Origin: Canna indica
Taxonomy: Eukaryota; Streptophyta; Magnoliopsida; Zingiberales; Cannaceae
Assembly: GCA_034359265.1 (NCBI GenBank)
Contig: CP136892.1
Span: 81,398,001 to 81,462,000 of the forward strand
Direction: 5' to 3'
Length of the DNA: 64,000 bases
Made by a program: the position numbers and the translations under genes. The notes below the pieces were generated by a model. The model saw only the letters and a program-made list of their open reading frames with translations, was not told the origin of the DNA and searched no databases. This document shows positions 13,351-25,300 of the stretch, piece after piece. How positions within the stretch are numbered: the first letter of the stretch is position 1; the number at the start of each line of letters is the position of its first letter.

Positions 13351-13578
13351 ATTTTGATATACAACATTAAACGTGGATATTGAATTTCCATGCCAGTACG
13401 AATTGAGTGTGGATACTTATGTCGGTACAAAATACAAGCTGTAGCGACATTTAATACAACTTGTGTTAATTATCCATCGGATTTAATTATCAGCATTAAA
13501 TTCTAAAGCATCGACATTTATTACAAGCAAAAAAAACATCCGAGTCTGCCTGATCGAGTAGGTATATAATTAAATATA

Positions 13579-14632
13579 GGGAAAAATTACAAAAATGTCC
13601 ATAATATTTTTTCACGGGTACTCAAAGGCCTCTAAGATTTTTTTGAAATCAAAAATACCCCTTACATTGTGGAATTGGGTACAAAAATGCCCATATAGGT
13701 AAACGACGTTAACTGAAAGATAACGGAGCTGACGTGGCCGCTGATTGGGATTGATGACGTGGATATGCGTCGCGCATGCCGACCAAGACGTTTTCTTACG
13801 GGTACTAAAATGCTCGATATTTTCTCACAGGTACAAAAATGCCCCCAACATTTTCTCACAGGTACTAAAATATACCTACCGTTTGTTTTGGACCTAAAAT
13901 ACCCCTGAGGTTATTGAAAATGATACAAAAATAATATCAATCTAACTTTTGTTAGGTGAGACTTAACGGAGATATTGTGGATGCTGACAAAGATGTTGAC
14001 TTTACACGTGACGCATATACAGAGAGCAACTTACCATGTAAGCGACACATAAGAAATCGAAAACTGAAAATTTAAAAAATAAAAACTAAAACTGGAACCA
14101 TCAAATCGGTTAATCGAAAAATTTGATTCGGTTTCAAACTAGTTTTTTAATTAGCCGAATTTTTGATTTTTTTATTCACCCCTACGGTTGCGTAGCAAGT
14201 TACTTTCTGCATGTGCACCACATATAAAGTCAACATCTCTGTTAAGTCTCACCTAACAGAAGTTAACTTGGTGTCATTTTTGTATCATATTCAATAACCT
14301 CAGGGATATTTTAGCTCCAAAATAAACGTTAGGGGCATTTTAGTACTCGTGAGAAAACGTTAGGGATATTTTTGTACTTGTGAAAAAACGTTAGAAGCAT
14401 TTTAGTACCCGTGAGAAATATCTTGGTCTGCATGCGCGCCACATGTCCACGTCATCAGTCTCAGTCATCAGTCACGTCAGCTCCGTTATCTTTCAACTAA
14501 CACTGTTTATCTATAGGGGTATTTTTTTACCTAATTCTATAACGTGAGGGGTATTTTTTATCCCAAAAAAATCTTAGGGGGTATTTTAGTACCCGTGAGA
14601 AAACGTTAGGAGTTTTTTTTTAACCTTTTCCC
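13579..14632. mobile_element. Long-TIR foldback MULE, copy 1
   Basis: A 1054-bp element that begins GGGAAAAATTAC and ends AACCTTTTCCC. Its inverted arms are about 450-480 bp each, so almost the whole element could form one hairpin. A perfect 9-bp duplication TTAAATATA flanks it (13570-13578 and 14633-14641). Within the arms a roughly 30-bp motif (TACTAAAATGCCC plus ACATTTTCTCAC) is repeated in tandem. There is no transposase, so it is non-autonomous. The same family occurs at 41811-43577. Confidence 0.85.
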
Positions 14633-14633
14633 T

Positions 14634-14636
<3 letters not shown>

Positions 14637-14665
<29 letters not shown>
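14637..14665. repeat. (AT)n microsatellite
   Basis: Uninterrupted AT dinucleotides immediately at the right flank of the foldback element; they overlap its target duplication. Confidence 0.9.
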
Positions 14666-15308
14666 CTAACTCTTATATATATATGGTTGGAATATTAAAC
14701 TGGAGTCAGATTAAAAAGCTCATTTAGTTTAGTTCATGCGTCAGATTGTAACATTTTCATACTAAAATCGAAACGTTGTCATATTATATTATAATTAAAT
14801 CTTTCCTAAAGATGAAGTACATATCTAGCATATATGCCTCCTAGGTTTGTTTATATTTAATCATATATGAGAGATAAGGATGACTGTGTACTAATTAGGT
14901 GTATTTTTTATGGATGCTTAAATCCAAACTGCTGCTTAGCTATTGACTGCATACCCATTTTGAGTACAAACTTAAATCATTTTTATTATGATTAATGAAT
15001 CATACCATGCACGTACAAATCGTTGATACCTGTAATAGATCATTTGCTGATCCTCTACTTTGACAACCAGCTCATGTTCATTAAATTATATGATCACTCT
15101 GTTATTATCCATACTAATCTTCAAAGTAGTAACACCAAACAAGCTCTTGGAGATATATGTAAGCGGTGACCAAATCCTACTGTGTTGAATTTGATAACTG
15201 AGTTACATAAGCATTAGCACATCCTAATATTTCTTCCTTCATCATTTATTTTCGAGTAAATTAAAAGCACTCTCAAAGATGCGTTGATTAATTAGTAGTT
15301 AGCTAGCT
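14666..15308. other. Spacer and 3' flank of the peroxidase gene
   Basis: AT-rich sequence without a supported ORF. The part next to 15309 is the 3' UTR of the minus-strand peroxidase gene. Confidence 0.5.
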
Positions 15309-16517
15309 CTAGAATCCCTTGATCTCTCCCTCACCATCAGCCACGGACCATAAGAACTTGCTGCCCGTGTTCATCGCCGAGCAGTTCTTTCTTATCTCTC
15401 CCTTGTTGCCCGTCAGCACGTTCAGCTGCCCCATCTTCGTCATCGAGTAGACAAATCTCTCATAAAACAGCTGCTGATTGACGGCGAAGCTCGTGACGAT
15501 GTCCCTCGTCCTCTTGTCCGTGTACAGATCCTGGTCCGAGGTGAACAGCCCCTGTCGGTTCATGAGGTCGACGTAGTACTTGTTGTCGAAGGTGTTCGGC
15601 GTCCGGATGTCGAGCACCGTCGTGTTGACGGTGTTGACGGCCGGGCAGGTCGCGTAGAGGTTCTTGGCGTAGGTCTTGTCCATGCTGGGGTCTTGCGACG
15701 GGAAGAGCCGGTTCTGGAAGGAGGTGCAGTGGCCTATGCCGATGGTGTGGCCGCCGGAGAGGGTGACGAGGTCGGTGGTGTCGAGGTTGAGCTGGTTGAG
15801 GGCGTTGATGAGGACGGTGACGTTGGAGGAGGGAGCAGGGAGAAACTTGAGGACGTCGTTCGTCGTGGCGAAGCTCAGGCCGTCGCGTCGACCGACGGCG
15901 ACCTCGTAATCCGGGCCGCCGGACTGAAGCGATCAAAAGAGTTCAATTAACTCCAAGGTTCGGGGACTGAACTCGAGACGAACTCGACCGTCGAAATACG
16001 TACCAAGAAAACAGAATCGCGGGCGGAGAGAGCGGTGATGTCAGCGCAAGAGACGACCTGGCCGCACGCCTTGGTGATGAGAGCTTGGAGGTCATTGATG
16101 GCTTTAAAGGCCGTCGGCCGGAGAGTCAAGTTGGGCGGCGCGTTCTTCTCGCTCGGCCCGCCGGCTGACCCGTCGAGCAGTATCGATCCATCGCAACCCT
16201 GCACAAAGTCCCATCAATCTGAGCATTAGAGAATATTACTGCATCCACGTGAGCAACCGGTGAGAGTACTGCACCTGAACGAAGCAGTCATGGAAATGAA
16301 CTCGGAGGAGGCCGGCGGCGAGGCCGACATCATTCTTGAAGGCCTGCTGCAGGTAACTCCTCACCACGGATTTCAAGCTGGGGCATGTGGACTTGTAGAA
16401 GTCGAAGGAAAGGCCATCTACAAGAGGGGGGTAATCGAAGGCTGCTACCGTAGTGGAAGAGAGAAAGGCAAAGGAGGAGACTAGAAGAAGCAGAGCAGCA
16501 GCAGCAGCAGAAGCCAT
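15309..16517 (-). CDS. PER12: Class III secretory peroxidase, PER12 type
   Basis: Three exons read from high to low coordinates: 16517-16275, 16198-16004 and 15923-15309, giving 350 aa. Residues 1-26 form a signal peptide. The distal haem site is [12 protein letters not shown], with Arg72, Phe75 and His76. The proximal histidine is His205 in [12 protein letters not shown]. All eight cysteines of the four conserved disulfides are present. DLYTDKRTR and [19 protein letters not shown] are nearly invariant in PER12-like proteins. The enzyme uses H2O2 to oxidise phenolics in the wall or vacuole (lignin or suberin cross-linking, or ROS control). A tail of about 20 residues follows the last conserved cysteine region; it might be a sorting extension. 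It is the only minus-strand gene in the window. Confidence 0.93.
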
Positions 16518-16570
16518 TGATAGAAACTAAAGAGCTTCTTCCTCTGAAGTCATTGCTAGTCCAACCGAGC

Positions 16571-16580
16571 TTATTTATAG
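16571..16580 (-). promoter_or_regulatory. TATA box of the peroxidase gene
   Basis: CTATAAATAA on the minus strand lies about 55 bp before the start codon at 16517. That would give a short 5' UTR of roughly 25-30 nt if initiation is at the usual distance. Confidence 0.65.
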
Positions 16581-18718
16581 GCATTATTTAGTGGTGCCAT
16601 TGGCGTGAAGGTTACAGGAATCTTGAATACAATTGGAAGGATAATTAAAGAGCACCTAATTCTTTGTTAGCTATGAATAGTCAAGGAAGATTGACCCTCG
16701 GACGATCGGATCAAGAACTAAGCAGAGTAGGAAAGGAGGCAGAGCAAGCTTACCATATTTGACCCAATTCTGGGAAATAAAACCTGCCCTATGGATGGAG
16801 ACTGAGATCAGATCAGAGTGGGGCCGAATTGATCACCTGCAGGCGGCGCAGCGTAATGGGCACTATTAATGAAATTAATGAAAAGGTTGCCCAGTGAGAT
16901 AGTGATGCATGCATCTGTCTCCAACTTTGATAAAGCTAAAAGATATGTGTTTATGATGACTAACGAGTTCCATCACGTGGAAGTACGTCTTTCTCTTGTG
17001 ATCTTATCATCTTGATGTACTCTAACTAAAGCTAGATACAAACAGTTTTAGTGCTCATGTTTGTAATAAATCAATAGGGGGACGTTTGCTAAGTTATCGT
17101 TTAAAATTATTTGGGATCTAAATTATCACACCCAGATGAATTATCGCTCTTAAAATCATCAATAATATTACGTTATCATATTTAATATAGATTGATAATC
17201 TCGCAATTAATCTATATTATCTTATTTGGTATAAAAAAAATTACTAAAAAATTTATATCTTTAATTAAAATACCCCCAAATAAGATTGGATAACTCTCGT
17301 TACATAACCACATGATACTTATGATGTTCAAAGTTGATAATTAAATTAGGATCAAGCCAATAAAATTCAATATCAATTGCAAAATAATTTAAATAAAAAA
17401 TAAAATATTGAAAATCCACCCTTGCAGAACCTACACAAGAGATGAGGATCAAAGATCACCTTGCAGGTTGCACGCAAGATGAGGAGGGCGACGACAATGA
17501 GGAGGGCACGTGAGAAAGTAGCATTGCGCATAAATGAGATGAGGTGAGAGTTTTTTTTTATAATGTTAATAAGAGGTGTTCTTGTCTGAGGATTTGAGTA
17601 ATCTGGTCTGATTCAATATTTCTCCTGGTCGGGTTCAACGTTGTTGGGAGGGGGACCTGCAAAAGATACTCCGACGCTAGTAGAACTCTAAGGTGGAGGA
17701 AATGGAATATAGAACTTAGGTTATCTGATGCGTGCTGCGTTTGTATTTATTGCGGGTGGAGGTGACGACGCCACCTGGTAATCTCGCGAGAATATTATTC
17801 AGAATGGGTCGAGGTTGATCCCGGAGATGACAGACTTGTAATGACGTATTTCTCGTGATAAAGAAAGACGTGGATGTAGCCGAGTGGGGTCCACAGGTAG
17901 AGCAGTCTAGTCCGACTCGAGTCTAATTCAGGAGTGTGGCCGGGTGGAGCGCTCGGGCAGAGCCATTTGGTTCGACACGAGGTAAGTTATGAGGCTATGT
18001 TGGGTCTAATTCAATCGGATTCAATAATTTTAATTCAATCCGAGGAATATTTTATTTAGGGTATTTTTATCGGAAAAAAAAATTAAAAGTAGTTGCTACA
18101 TAGGGACACTAAAAATGTTAAAGAACAAGTGTCGCCTTGAAGCTTGTCGAAGGCCCCTTCATAGGACTGGTGACAACATGATTAGGTATCTGATACCGAA
18201 ATGATGACGATCGACGTCTACATAGCTTTGAAGGTTTTTTAGGTACATGTGGATCATTGAAATGATCATCACGATATCAAAGTTGGAATAGCGAGTATAT
18301 ATAAGTATTTTAATTGTTAAACTTTTAATGGATGGCTTTGTTAATTTGTTTGATTGCATATAAATGGATTTGTCTGCAAAGCCTAGTTAGTAGTTATAGG
18401 GAAGGAGTCATTAAGACTTCATTAAGTTTTGAAGTTGTGAGCTCTATATATATAGTATTTTTTTTGCAAAATATAGTATTTTATTTACCGATTTGCAGTA
18501 AAAAGATTTAGTTCATGCAGCTTTTTGGTAAAGCTAGCACATGATGACATTACATTTAGTGCCTAGTTTTTTCCATGATCTGAGTGCTGGGGTAGGTGGT
18601 CTCCAACCTTGCTTTTCCAAATACATCTCATATATATAATTATGTGGTTTCATTGGAGTAGTTGGCCTCCTCCCAGCTTGACCACATGCTTCATGAACCT
18701 CCGTGCTATATATATGTG

Positions 18719-18796
18719 CTGACATACTATATATGGCACCCGATCAAATATGACGAGCTGACATACTATATATGGCAGCCGATCAAATGTGACGAG
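18719..18796. repeat. Two-copy 39-bp tandem duplication
   Basis: The unit starting CTGACATACTATATATGGCA at 18719-18757 is repeated at 18758-18796 with two mismatches. Confidence 0.9.
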
Positions 18797-19040
18797 GATA
18801 TTATATTATTCGCATCCATAATTATACACGCATCTGCATCCTATTCATTGTAAATATGAATATGAATATTCATATTTGAATATTCGTACTGCATTCAAAT
18901 ACATATATTTGTACCGCATTCACATCCCTATATTGTTTAATAAAATATAAGAAATAATATATTTAATAAAAAATAATAATTTATATTATTAAAATTTATA
19001 TGAATGAGTAACTTATTAGAATTTTATATATAATTTACCG

Positions 19041-19042
<2 letters not shown>

Positions 19043-19093
<51 letters not shown>
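19043..19093. repeat. (AT)n microsatellite
   Basis: About 51 bases of uninterrupted AT dinucleotides. Confidence 0.95.
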
Positions 19094-19098
<5 letters not shown>

Positions 19099-19587
19099 AT
19101 ATTTTTTTCATATGCTGATATGGATCCACACCAAATCTGTGTTAATAGAAATTTTTTAAATTTATATTCACATTCATATACATTTTTATTTGCGAATATG
19201 GATCAAATAAGGTGCATATGCAGTTTTTAGTCGACGGATCGACACCAGATCTACGCGAATAATTTTTTTAAAAATTCATATTCATATTTATTTACGAATA
19301 TGAATCAGATACAGTGTATACGCATTTTTAGTCGACAAATACAAATAAAATTATCGTCCCTAATGTGTACAATAATATTTGACCAATTCATATTAATTTT
19401 GGGCCAAAATTGAATTGCTCTAAGCTTATGTTTTAAAACAATATTACAAGGATTTGTGTTCCAAGAGAACATATAAATTTTTTTGGTTTGGATTTAATAT
19501 GTTCAATTAGTAGGTTTGACTTTGATTAGTAGATGATTTAATATTTAAACTAGTTTGATCAATTGAATTAACTTATCATTAGATTTA

Positions 19588-19690
19588 TGTGAATCCACTT
19601 GTGCTCAAGTGGTAGTAGTATCGTGATATGTTGCCTAGGTCTTATGTTTAATTCATAGTTGTAACATTTTGTGCATTTTTTTTTTCACGT
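19588..19690 (+). repeat. Possible SINE-like sequence
   Basis: A segment with a tRNA-like head (TGTGCTCAAGTGGTAGTAG) and a poor box B-like stretch, ending in a T-rich tail. It is not clearly the same family as the three other SINE copies and has no convincing target duplication. Confidence 0.3.
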
Positions 19691-20314
19691 CTTTGTACGT
19701 CTTGTAATACATCTTGTGCGTATATCATCGCGTTTTCACTTTGTAATGATTGTATTATAAAATTATTTTTTAATTTTTTTTTAATATCAAATTGAGGTAT
19801 GTCAACTGAGCTGATAATTACATTGGTTGCGTTAGATAGTCACATTGAATCAATGTGAGATCAAATTCAATCAAGCTAAATCTGATCTCACTAAACGGAT
19901 TGAACTCGATAAATTCGATATTAAGTCACTACTACATGTCACATCAAATTAATTTTTAATCGTAGTCGCACTTAATTAGCTCGAGTTTATCGTAGTATAA
20001 TTAAGGTACTTTTGAGACTAAACTCTATATAACAATACACGATAAATATATAACATAATATAACATATTAATATCGGATAATCATTATACACGCTTTAAA
20101 CTCAATTACAATAAAATTAACAAAAGGGCCAAAATAACAATTCATGTAATGTAAATATGTTATCTATTTTTTTTTCTCAATATATTTGTACTAAAATTTA
20201 GCATTTTGTTATTGTACAATCTATCACAATTAGACAAGCTATATAATTTTTTTACTTAAATTGCATAAATTTTACATATTTATCGATATAGAAATAATAA
20301 TATTTAATAATTTA

Positions 20315-21673
20315 GGGAAAATATCTAAAATGATCCCTAAACTTTTTTAAAATTTTCACATTGGTCCCACAATTTTTTTTCGACTCAATTGGATCCCTAA
20401 AGATTTGCAAACGTCACTATGGTCCCTAGTCGTGACTCTGCCGTTAAAAAAAATCACACGTGACTAACGTTCCGACGATGTGACATCTGGTTTAGTTGAC
20501 TTTACTTGCGTGTATTTAAAAATACATACGTGTCTTATTTTATCATTTATAAATTAAAATGAGTCCAATTTTCTCTCTCTTCCTCCCATCATTATCATCT
20601 TCTTTTTCCATCATCCTCCTCCCTGCATCCGCCCCTCCGACAGCTCGAGCTTGGTCAGCACCGCATGCAACTCATCCCGTCATCCGTCACCGAGATGAAT
20701 CCATCTCCGTCCTCGTCGAACACTCGATCACCTTGGATCAGTTCGACATAGAAAGGGTAGGGCCTCGAAAGGGAGATGCTTATTGGTGTAGCTGTGGATT
20801 ATGGAATTGAAGGTGAAGGTTGTTGGGTTGGGGATCTACGGGAAGACGAGACAGGCATAGCCGAGGGAACCTAACTCTTCGCGGCGCATACAAAGGAGAC
20901 GAGGTGGCTCGCGGGGAGGGGGGCGAAGGCAAGGCTGAAGCGATTCATGTGGGGCGTGCACCTACTTGAGCTCGGCCAAGGTCGAAGGCAAGCTGAAGCG
21001 AATCCTCGTCGTCGTCAGCGCCGAACCTGAGGCGTTCGAGCGCGAGGGCGATCTCTTGGATGGTGATTTCGTCGTTGCCGTTGTGGTCGAAGAGGTTGAA
21101 GACGTGACAAAGGCGGAGGGTGTTGAGGCTCTGGGTTTAGAGCCGGAAGGATGAGGACAGTCGGATGAGGGCAAGCGCTTGAAGGAGGTGGTGGGCGGCG
21201 ACACCTCCCTCCATGGAGGCTTTCGGAATCGGGGCCGTTGACGAAGGGGAGCTCTTTGGGGAAGCTGCTCGAGGATCTCCTCCTTAAGTCAACGACGAGG
21301 AGGTGGAGGCGACGACGGGGAGGAGGAAGGGAGGAGGAAGGGGAGGCAGCGACGGTGGAGGAGGAGGAGGATGATGATGGAAGAAGAAGATGACAATGAT
21401 GGGAGGAAGAGAGAGAAAAAATGAGATTCATTTTAATTTATAAATGATAAAATAAGTCACGTGGGTATTTTTAAATACCGTAAGCAAAGTCAACTAAATC
21501 AGATGCCACGTCGTTGGAACGTTAGTCGCGTAGGATTTTTTTTAACGACAGGGTCACGATCAGGGACCAAAGTGACGTTTGCAAATTTTTAGGGACCCAA
21601 TTGAGCCGAAAAAAATTATGGGACCAATGTGAAAATTCTGAAAAAATTTAAGGACCATTTTAGACCTTTTCCA
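20315..21673. mobile_element. Pack-MULE with captured calmodulin-like gene sequence
   Basis: A 1359-bp element bounded by a perfect 9-bp duplication, AATAATTTA (20306-20314 and 21674-21682). The terminal inverted repeats are about 250 bp: the left arm begins GGGAAAATATCTAAAATG and the right arm ends CATTTTAGACCTTTTCCA. Between them lies about 850 bp of GC-rich DNA unlike the flanking spacer. Two EF-hand loops of a CML42/43-like gene are readable there on the minus strand. No transposase is present. A short derivative with related TIRs sits at 31742-32026. Confidence 0.85.
20620..21154 (-). pseudogene. Captured, broken calmodulin-like (CML42/43-type) gene
   Basis: On the minus strand, 21154-20967 reads SSSFRL, a stop, TQSLNTLRL, then a complete canonical EF-hand loop at 21088-21053 (DHNGNDEITIQE). 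A second loop, DEDGDGFISVTD, is read at 20717-20682. It is followed, after a frameshift, by ELHAVLTKLELSE, as in the third EF-hand region of CML42/43 proteins. The connecting segment is diverged and carries stops. The order of the two loops matches an intact CML gene, so one gene or cDNA was captured rather than two unrelated pieces. It lies antisense to the + strand inside the Pack-MULE and cannot encode an intact protein. Confidence 0.7.
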
Positions 21674-21820
21674 AATAATTTATTAAAAACAATTACATAT
21701 TGATTAATATAAACATATTTTTTTTTAAAAAAATAAATGAACTAATAATTTGAAAAATTAAAAATATATCACTACCAAAGTCTACTCTTGATGGTCGATA
21801 ACTCGATATGATCCCGACTA

Positions 21821-21959
21821 AGCGGCCCACCAACGTAGTGCCGGCCCAGTCGTCTTCCCCGCGGCCCCGCCCCGTTCTTCCCTCGGTCGCCGACTCGCTG
21901 GTGGATCGCTAACATCAATTGCCGCCGGTTAGACCCTCTCTCTCTCTCTCTCTCTCTCT
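21821..21959 (+). promoter_or_regulatory. Likely core promoter and leader of the ASHH1 gene
   Basis: Two GGCCCA elements near 21822 and 21844 are followed by GC-rich DNA and a CT dinucleotide run at 21936-21959, a common arrangement in TATA-less plant housekeeping promoters. The Pack-MULE ends only about 150 bp upstream. The first coding ATG is at 22350; the leader probably contains an intron. Confidence 0.5.
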
Positions 21960-22349
21960 TTGACCGGCCTCCTTCGTTTAGGGCACGCGATTGATCATTA
22001 CTGCTGGAGATCTTCGAAGCCTTATGGTATACTTTTCATTTTCTTATTATCGTTTCATTCTATTACGACGCATTTAGGTTCCGGTTGGTCCTGAATGCGC
22101 TTTGATTTTTCAATGACATGATGTTCTATTTATATCTTCTTAGAGCACCGGGATGAAACGCAGACTAATTTCTGTTTTTCTTTTCAATTTCATATATTGT
22201 TCTTCACCAGTCTCAATATTTTGCTATATTGTTGTCCGTTGGATTTGAATGTCTTCTGATTGCACTAGGTTCATTTCATATGAGAGCAGCGATAAAACCA
22301 CGGGCTAAATCTTGTGGATTTAATTTAACCTTTTCCTCTCTTATTTCCC

Positions 22350-25300
22350 ATGGAGCATATGATGGCCTTCGATTCTGCTAGGGTTCTTGTTAGTAACTTC
22401 CTAGATCAGCAGGTTTGACGGGTTTTTTAGAAACAATGTTTAATCCATTGATGCTTTCTAAAGTAGCCTTGGCAATATAGTTATAACTATCACAGTCGTG
22501 TCCTCTACCTTCTATGTTAACTTTCTGTTTGAGGTGATGATGGATTCATAACTGAACTTGTGAAATTACAACTTTGCAGGACCAACAATGTGAAGTGCCA
22601 CCTCCTTATAAACTTATTGAGAGAAATGAATTCTTGTACCGCAAGTAAGTAACTCTTCAATGGATTTTTTAATTTTTTAATTAGTTTTGTTATAATATTC
22701 ATAGTATGTGAAATTTTAGATATCTTGGTTACATCAAGTTCTAAACTTTGTTTATATTTTCTCCTAACACTCTATTCGAGAGGCAAGGGGAAGTGAGTTT
22801 GATACTATTTCTTGTTTGGTTGGAGGAGAGAATAGAGGGGAGGTAATAAGAGGGAAGGCAAAATAGCAAATACTAGTTACCTACAAAAATGGGAGATTTG
22901 GAGGCGAGGAGAGGTATCATTAAAACTTTTATGAGATTTAGTCAATTTTACCCCTTTTCTCTACGAATCAAATATAAAATTGAACTAAACACAAAATACT
23001 TCCCGCCCCTCCCTCACTTCACCCCACTCCAAGCTATGTGACTTCCCCTCCCCTTTTCGAACCAAAAACAGAGTTGGTGGATCTTGGAATTGGAATACTG
23101 AATGCATAGTTACTTAGAGAAAGAGTATCAATTTTATGTCATGTTCATGAAGTTTTTAAGCTGAAAATTTGAATATGAGATAACAAATTTAATATGTGCT
23201 ACAAGTTATTACAAGCGGCTAGATACTTGAATATGCAAGAACAAACACATTGGAGGCAACAGCAACAAACTAACATATCTTGGTTGCATGACATCATTGT
23301 AGTTGTAAAAACTGTTATATGATGAGCTCAAATTCTTTTGTGATTGATAGACTGAAATTAAACAAATATACTCTCTTAGATTGGATCATTTGGTTGATAT
23401 TTGGGATTATTCTTAATGATAATTACATATTTTTTATCCTGCTTATTGGATAGTGTACTTTTAAGCTGGTTGTTTTGTGCATGTCTGTTGATCCAGGAGG
23501 ATCCAATATGATCCAAACCCAATAAGAGAAGCCCATAAGTGGATTCCACCCAAGATGACTATATTAATTTTGGAGGCCTTTGAATTTAAATCAAGGAGGG
23601 AATTACAAGAACTTTTCTAGAAGACTACCTCCTAACAAGTAACTTCGTAGATTAACTCAATCAATTTGGAGGGTTTTTGAATTCAGATCAAGGAGGGACT
23701 AGGGAGATTGCAAGCACATAAGTAACTTTCTAAATTAGCTCCTACACAGCTTTATAAATTAGCTCAATCAATGTTATAAAAATAGTGTTAGCCAGTTACC
23801 AGTGTATAAATGAAAATGCGAGTGTAAATTAACTGGAGTGGTATACATGATAAGAAGCATTGGTTTTTAGCTTTTGTTTAACTGCACTGGCATTTTCTAT
23901 TTGATGTTTGTATTCAGACATATGAAGCAGAAAGAGGAAGATATAGCTATTTGTGAATGCCAGTATGATGCCAGTAATCCAGATAGTGCATGCAGTGATG
24001 GATGCTTAAATGTATTGACTAGCACTGAATGCACACCTGGTTATTGTCCTTGTGGTATGCTATGTAAAAATCAGGTCCGTAATCCTTCCTAATCTTTTTA
24101 TCAAAGAATGTATACAACGGTTTGACTAGGAAATAACTTAGATCTATCAGGAGCTCGTGGAACATTGTAAAAGAGATGGATGCATATTCATTACCAGACC
24201 TAGAATATTTTATGTCTATCTGAATCTAACAAAAAACCCATAGTGCCATGGCATGCTTTCTGGACTATATGTTGTTTGTGATTTTGTATATCTTGAAGAC
24301 TTAATCAACACATTCTGCTTTCTAAAACTCCTAAATGCTATATATATTGTCCTGCAAATATACAGTGTTGAGATCATGCTTTTTTCATTTAAGAAAAGTC
24401 TGAACATTTTTTTCATCATATGTTCCAACTTTCTTAACCTCTGTTGCGTTCACCATCCACTAGTGTTCTATCCTTGCCTTTTATATTTATGATCATGTAT
24501 TTTGTTTGAAATCTAAATTTTGCTTAGTTCTGTTATTTTTTTTCTTTTAGTTTCTTCAGTTCTTTTCTTCTTAGACAATATAACTATGTTGCCAGAAATT
24601 CCAAAAATGTCAATATGCCAAGTCAAGGTTATTTAAAACTGAAGATCGTGGATGGGGTCTTCTTGCTGATGAGGATATCAAGGTAATTCTAGGTCCAGCA
24701 TTTATGAGAATCAGTCCTTGATGGTTATATTTATCTCTTTCAATCTGGCTCTAGCTCTATGGATATACGACAGAACTTTTAGCAGATCTGTATTGGCTTT
24801 CTAATACTGTCTGCTTTTGCTTGTCACGAACTGTTTGGGTTGCAATCTCTTGCAGCTATTTAGCTAGTCATTTCTACTGTCTTTTTTTTCTTCTCCTAAT
24901 GGGTAATTGTATCTGTGAGCAATTTAGGCCGGACAATTTGTTATAGAGTATTGTGGAGAAGTGATATCATGGAAGGAAGCAAAGCTACGGTCTCAAGCCT
25001 ATGAATCTGCAGGTATGGAACAGGTTATTTAGGTGAAATTTTTTAGCCCCTGTATTATTTTAGATACAAATATGCTTATTCTTTCAGGTTTGAGAGATGC
25101 ATATATTATTTATCTCAATGCATATGAATCAATTGATGCCACTCACAAAGGAAGCTTGGCTAGGTTCATCAACCATTCTTGGTAAGAATTTTTGAAGTTC
25201 AAAAGCATGAAATCTTGGGTATGTATGTATTCATGTGTTTATGTGGATCTGATACCCAATTACAATACTTTCGCATTAGTATCTTCTGTGCCCGAAGGTT

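Larger units (their letters stand above)
16581..20314. other. Intergenic spacer
   Basis: About 3.7 kb without a supported gene. The sequence near 17440-18000 is less AT-rich than its surroundings and may be an old LTR-retrotransposon remnant, but I find neither LTR ends nor coding similarity. A 39-bp tandem duplication and a TA microsatellite are listed separately. From 18840 to 19330 the DNA is dominated by degenerate GAATATGAATATTC-like words. Confidence 0.45.

Noticed and set aside
15460..15936. Long ORFs overlapping the third peroxidase exon in other frames and on the + strand
   Set aside because: They are Arg/His- or Gly/Glu-rich shadows of the GC-rich peroxidase exon; the minus-strand frame with haem motifs and disulfide cysteines explains the region.
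17440..18000. GC-richer patch considered as an LTR or gene fragment
   Set aside because: No TG...CA ends, primer-binding site, partner copy or protein similarity could be found.
20559..20810. Plus-strand ORF in the Pack-MULE starting with a hydrophobic stretch
   Set aside because: The meaningful reading is on the minus strand (EF-hand loop at 20717-20682); the + frame is low-complexity chance coding.
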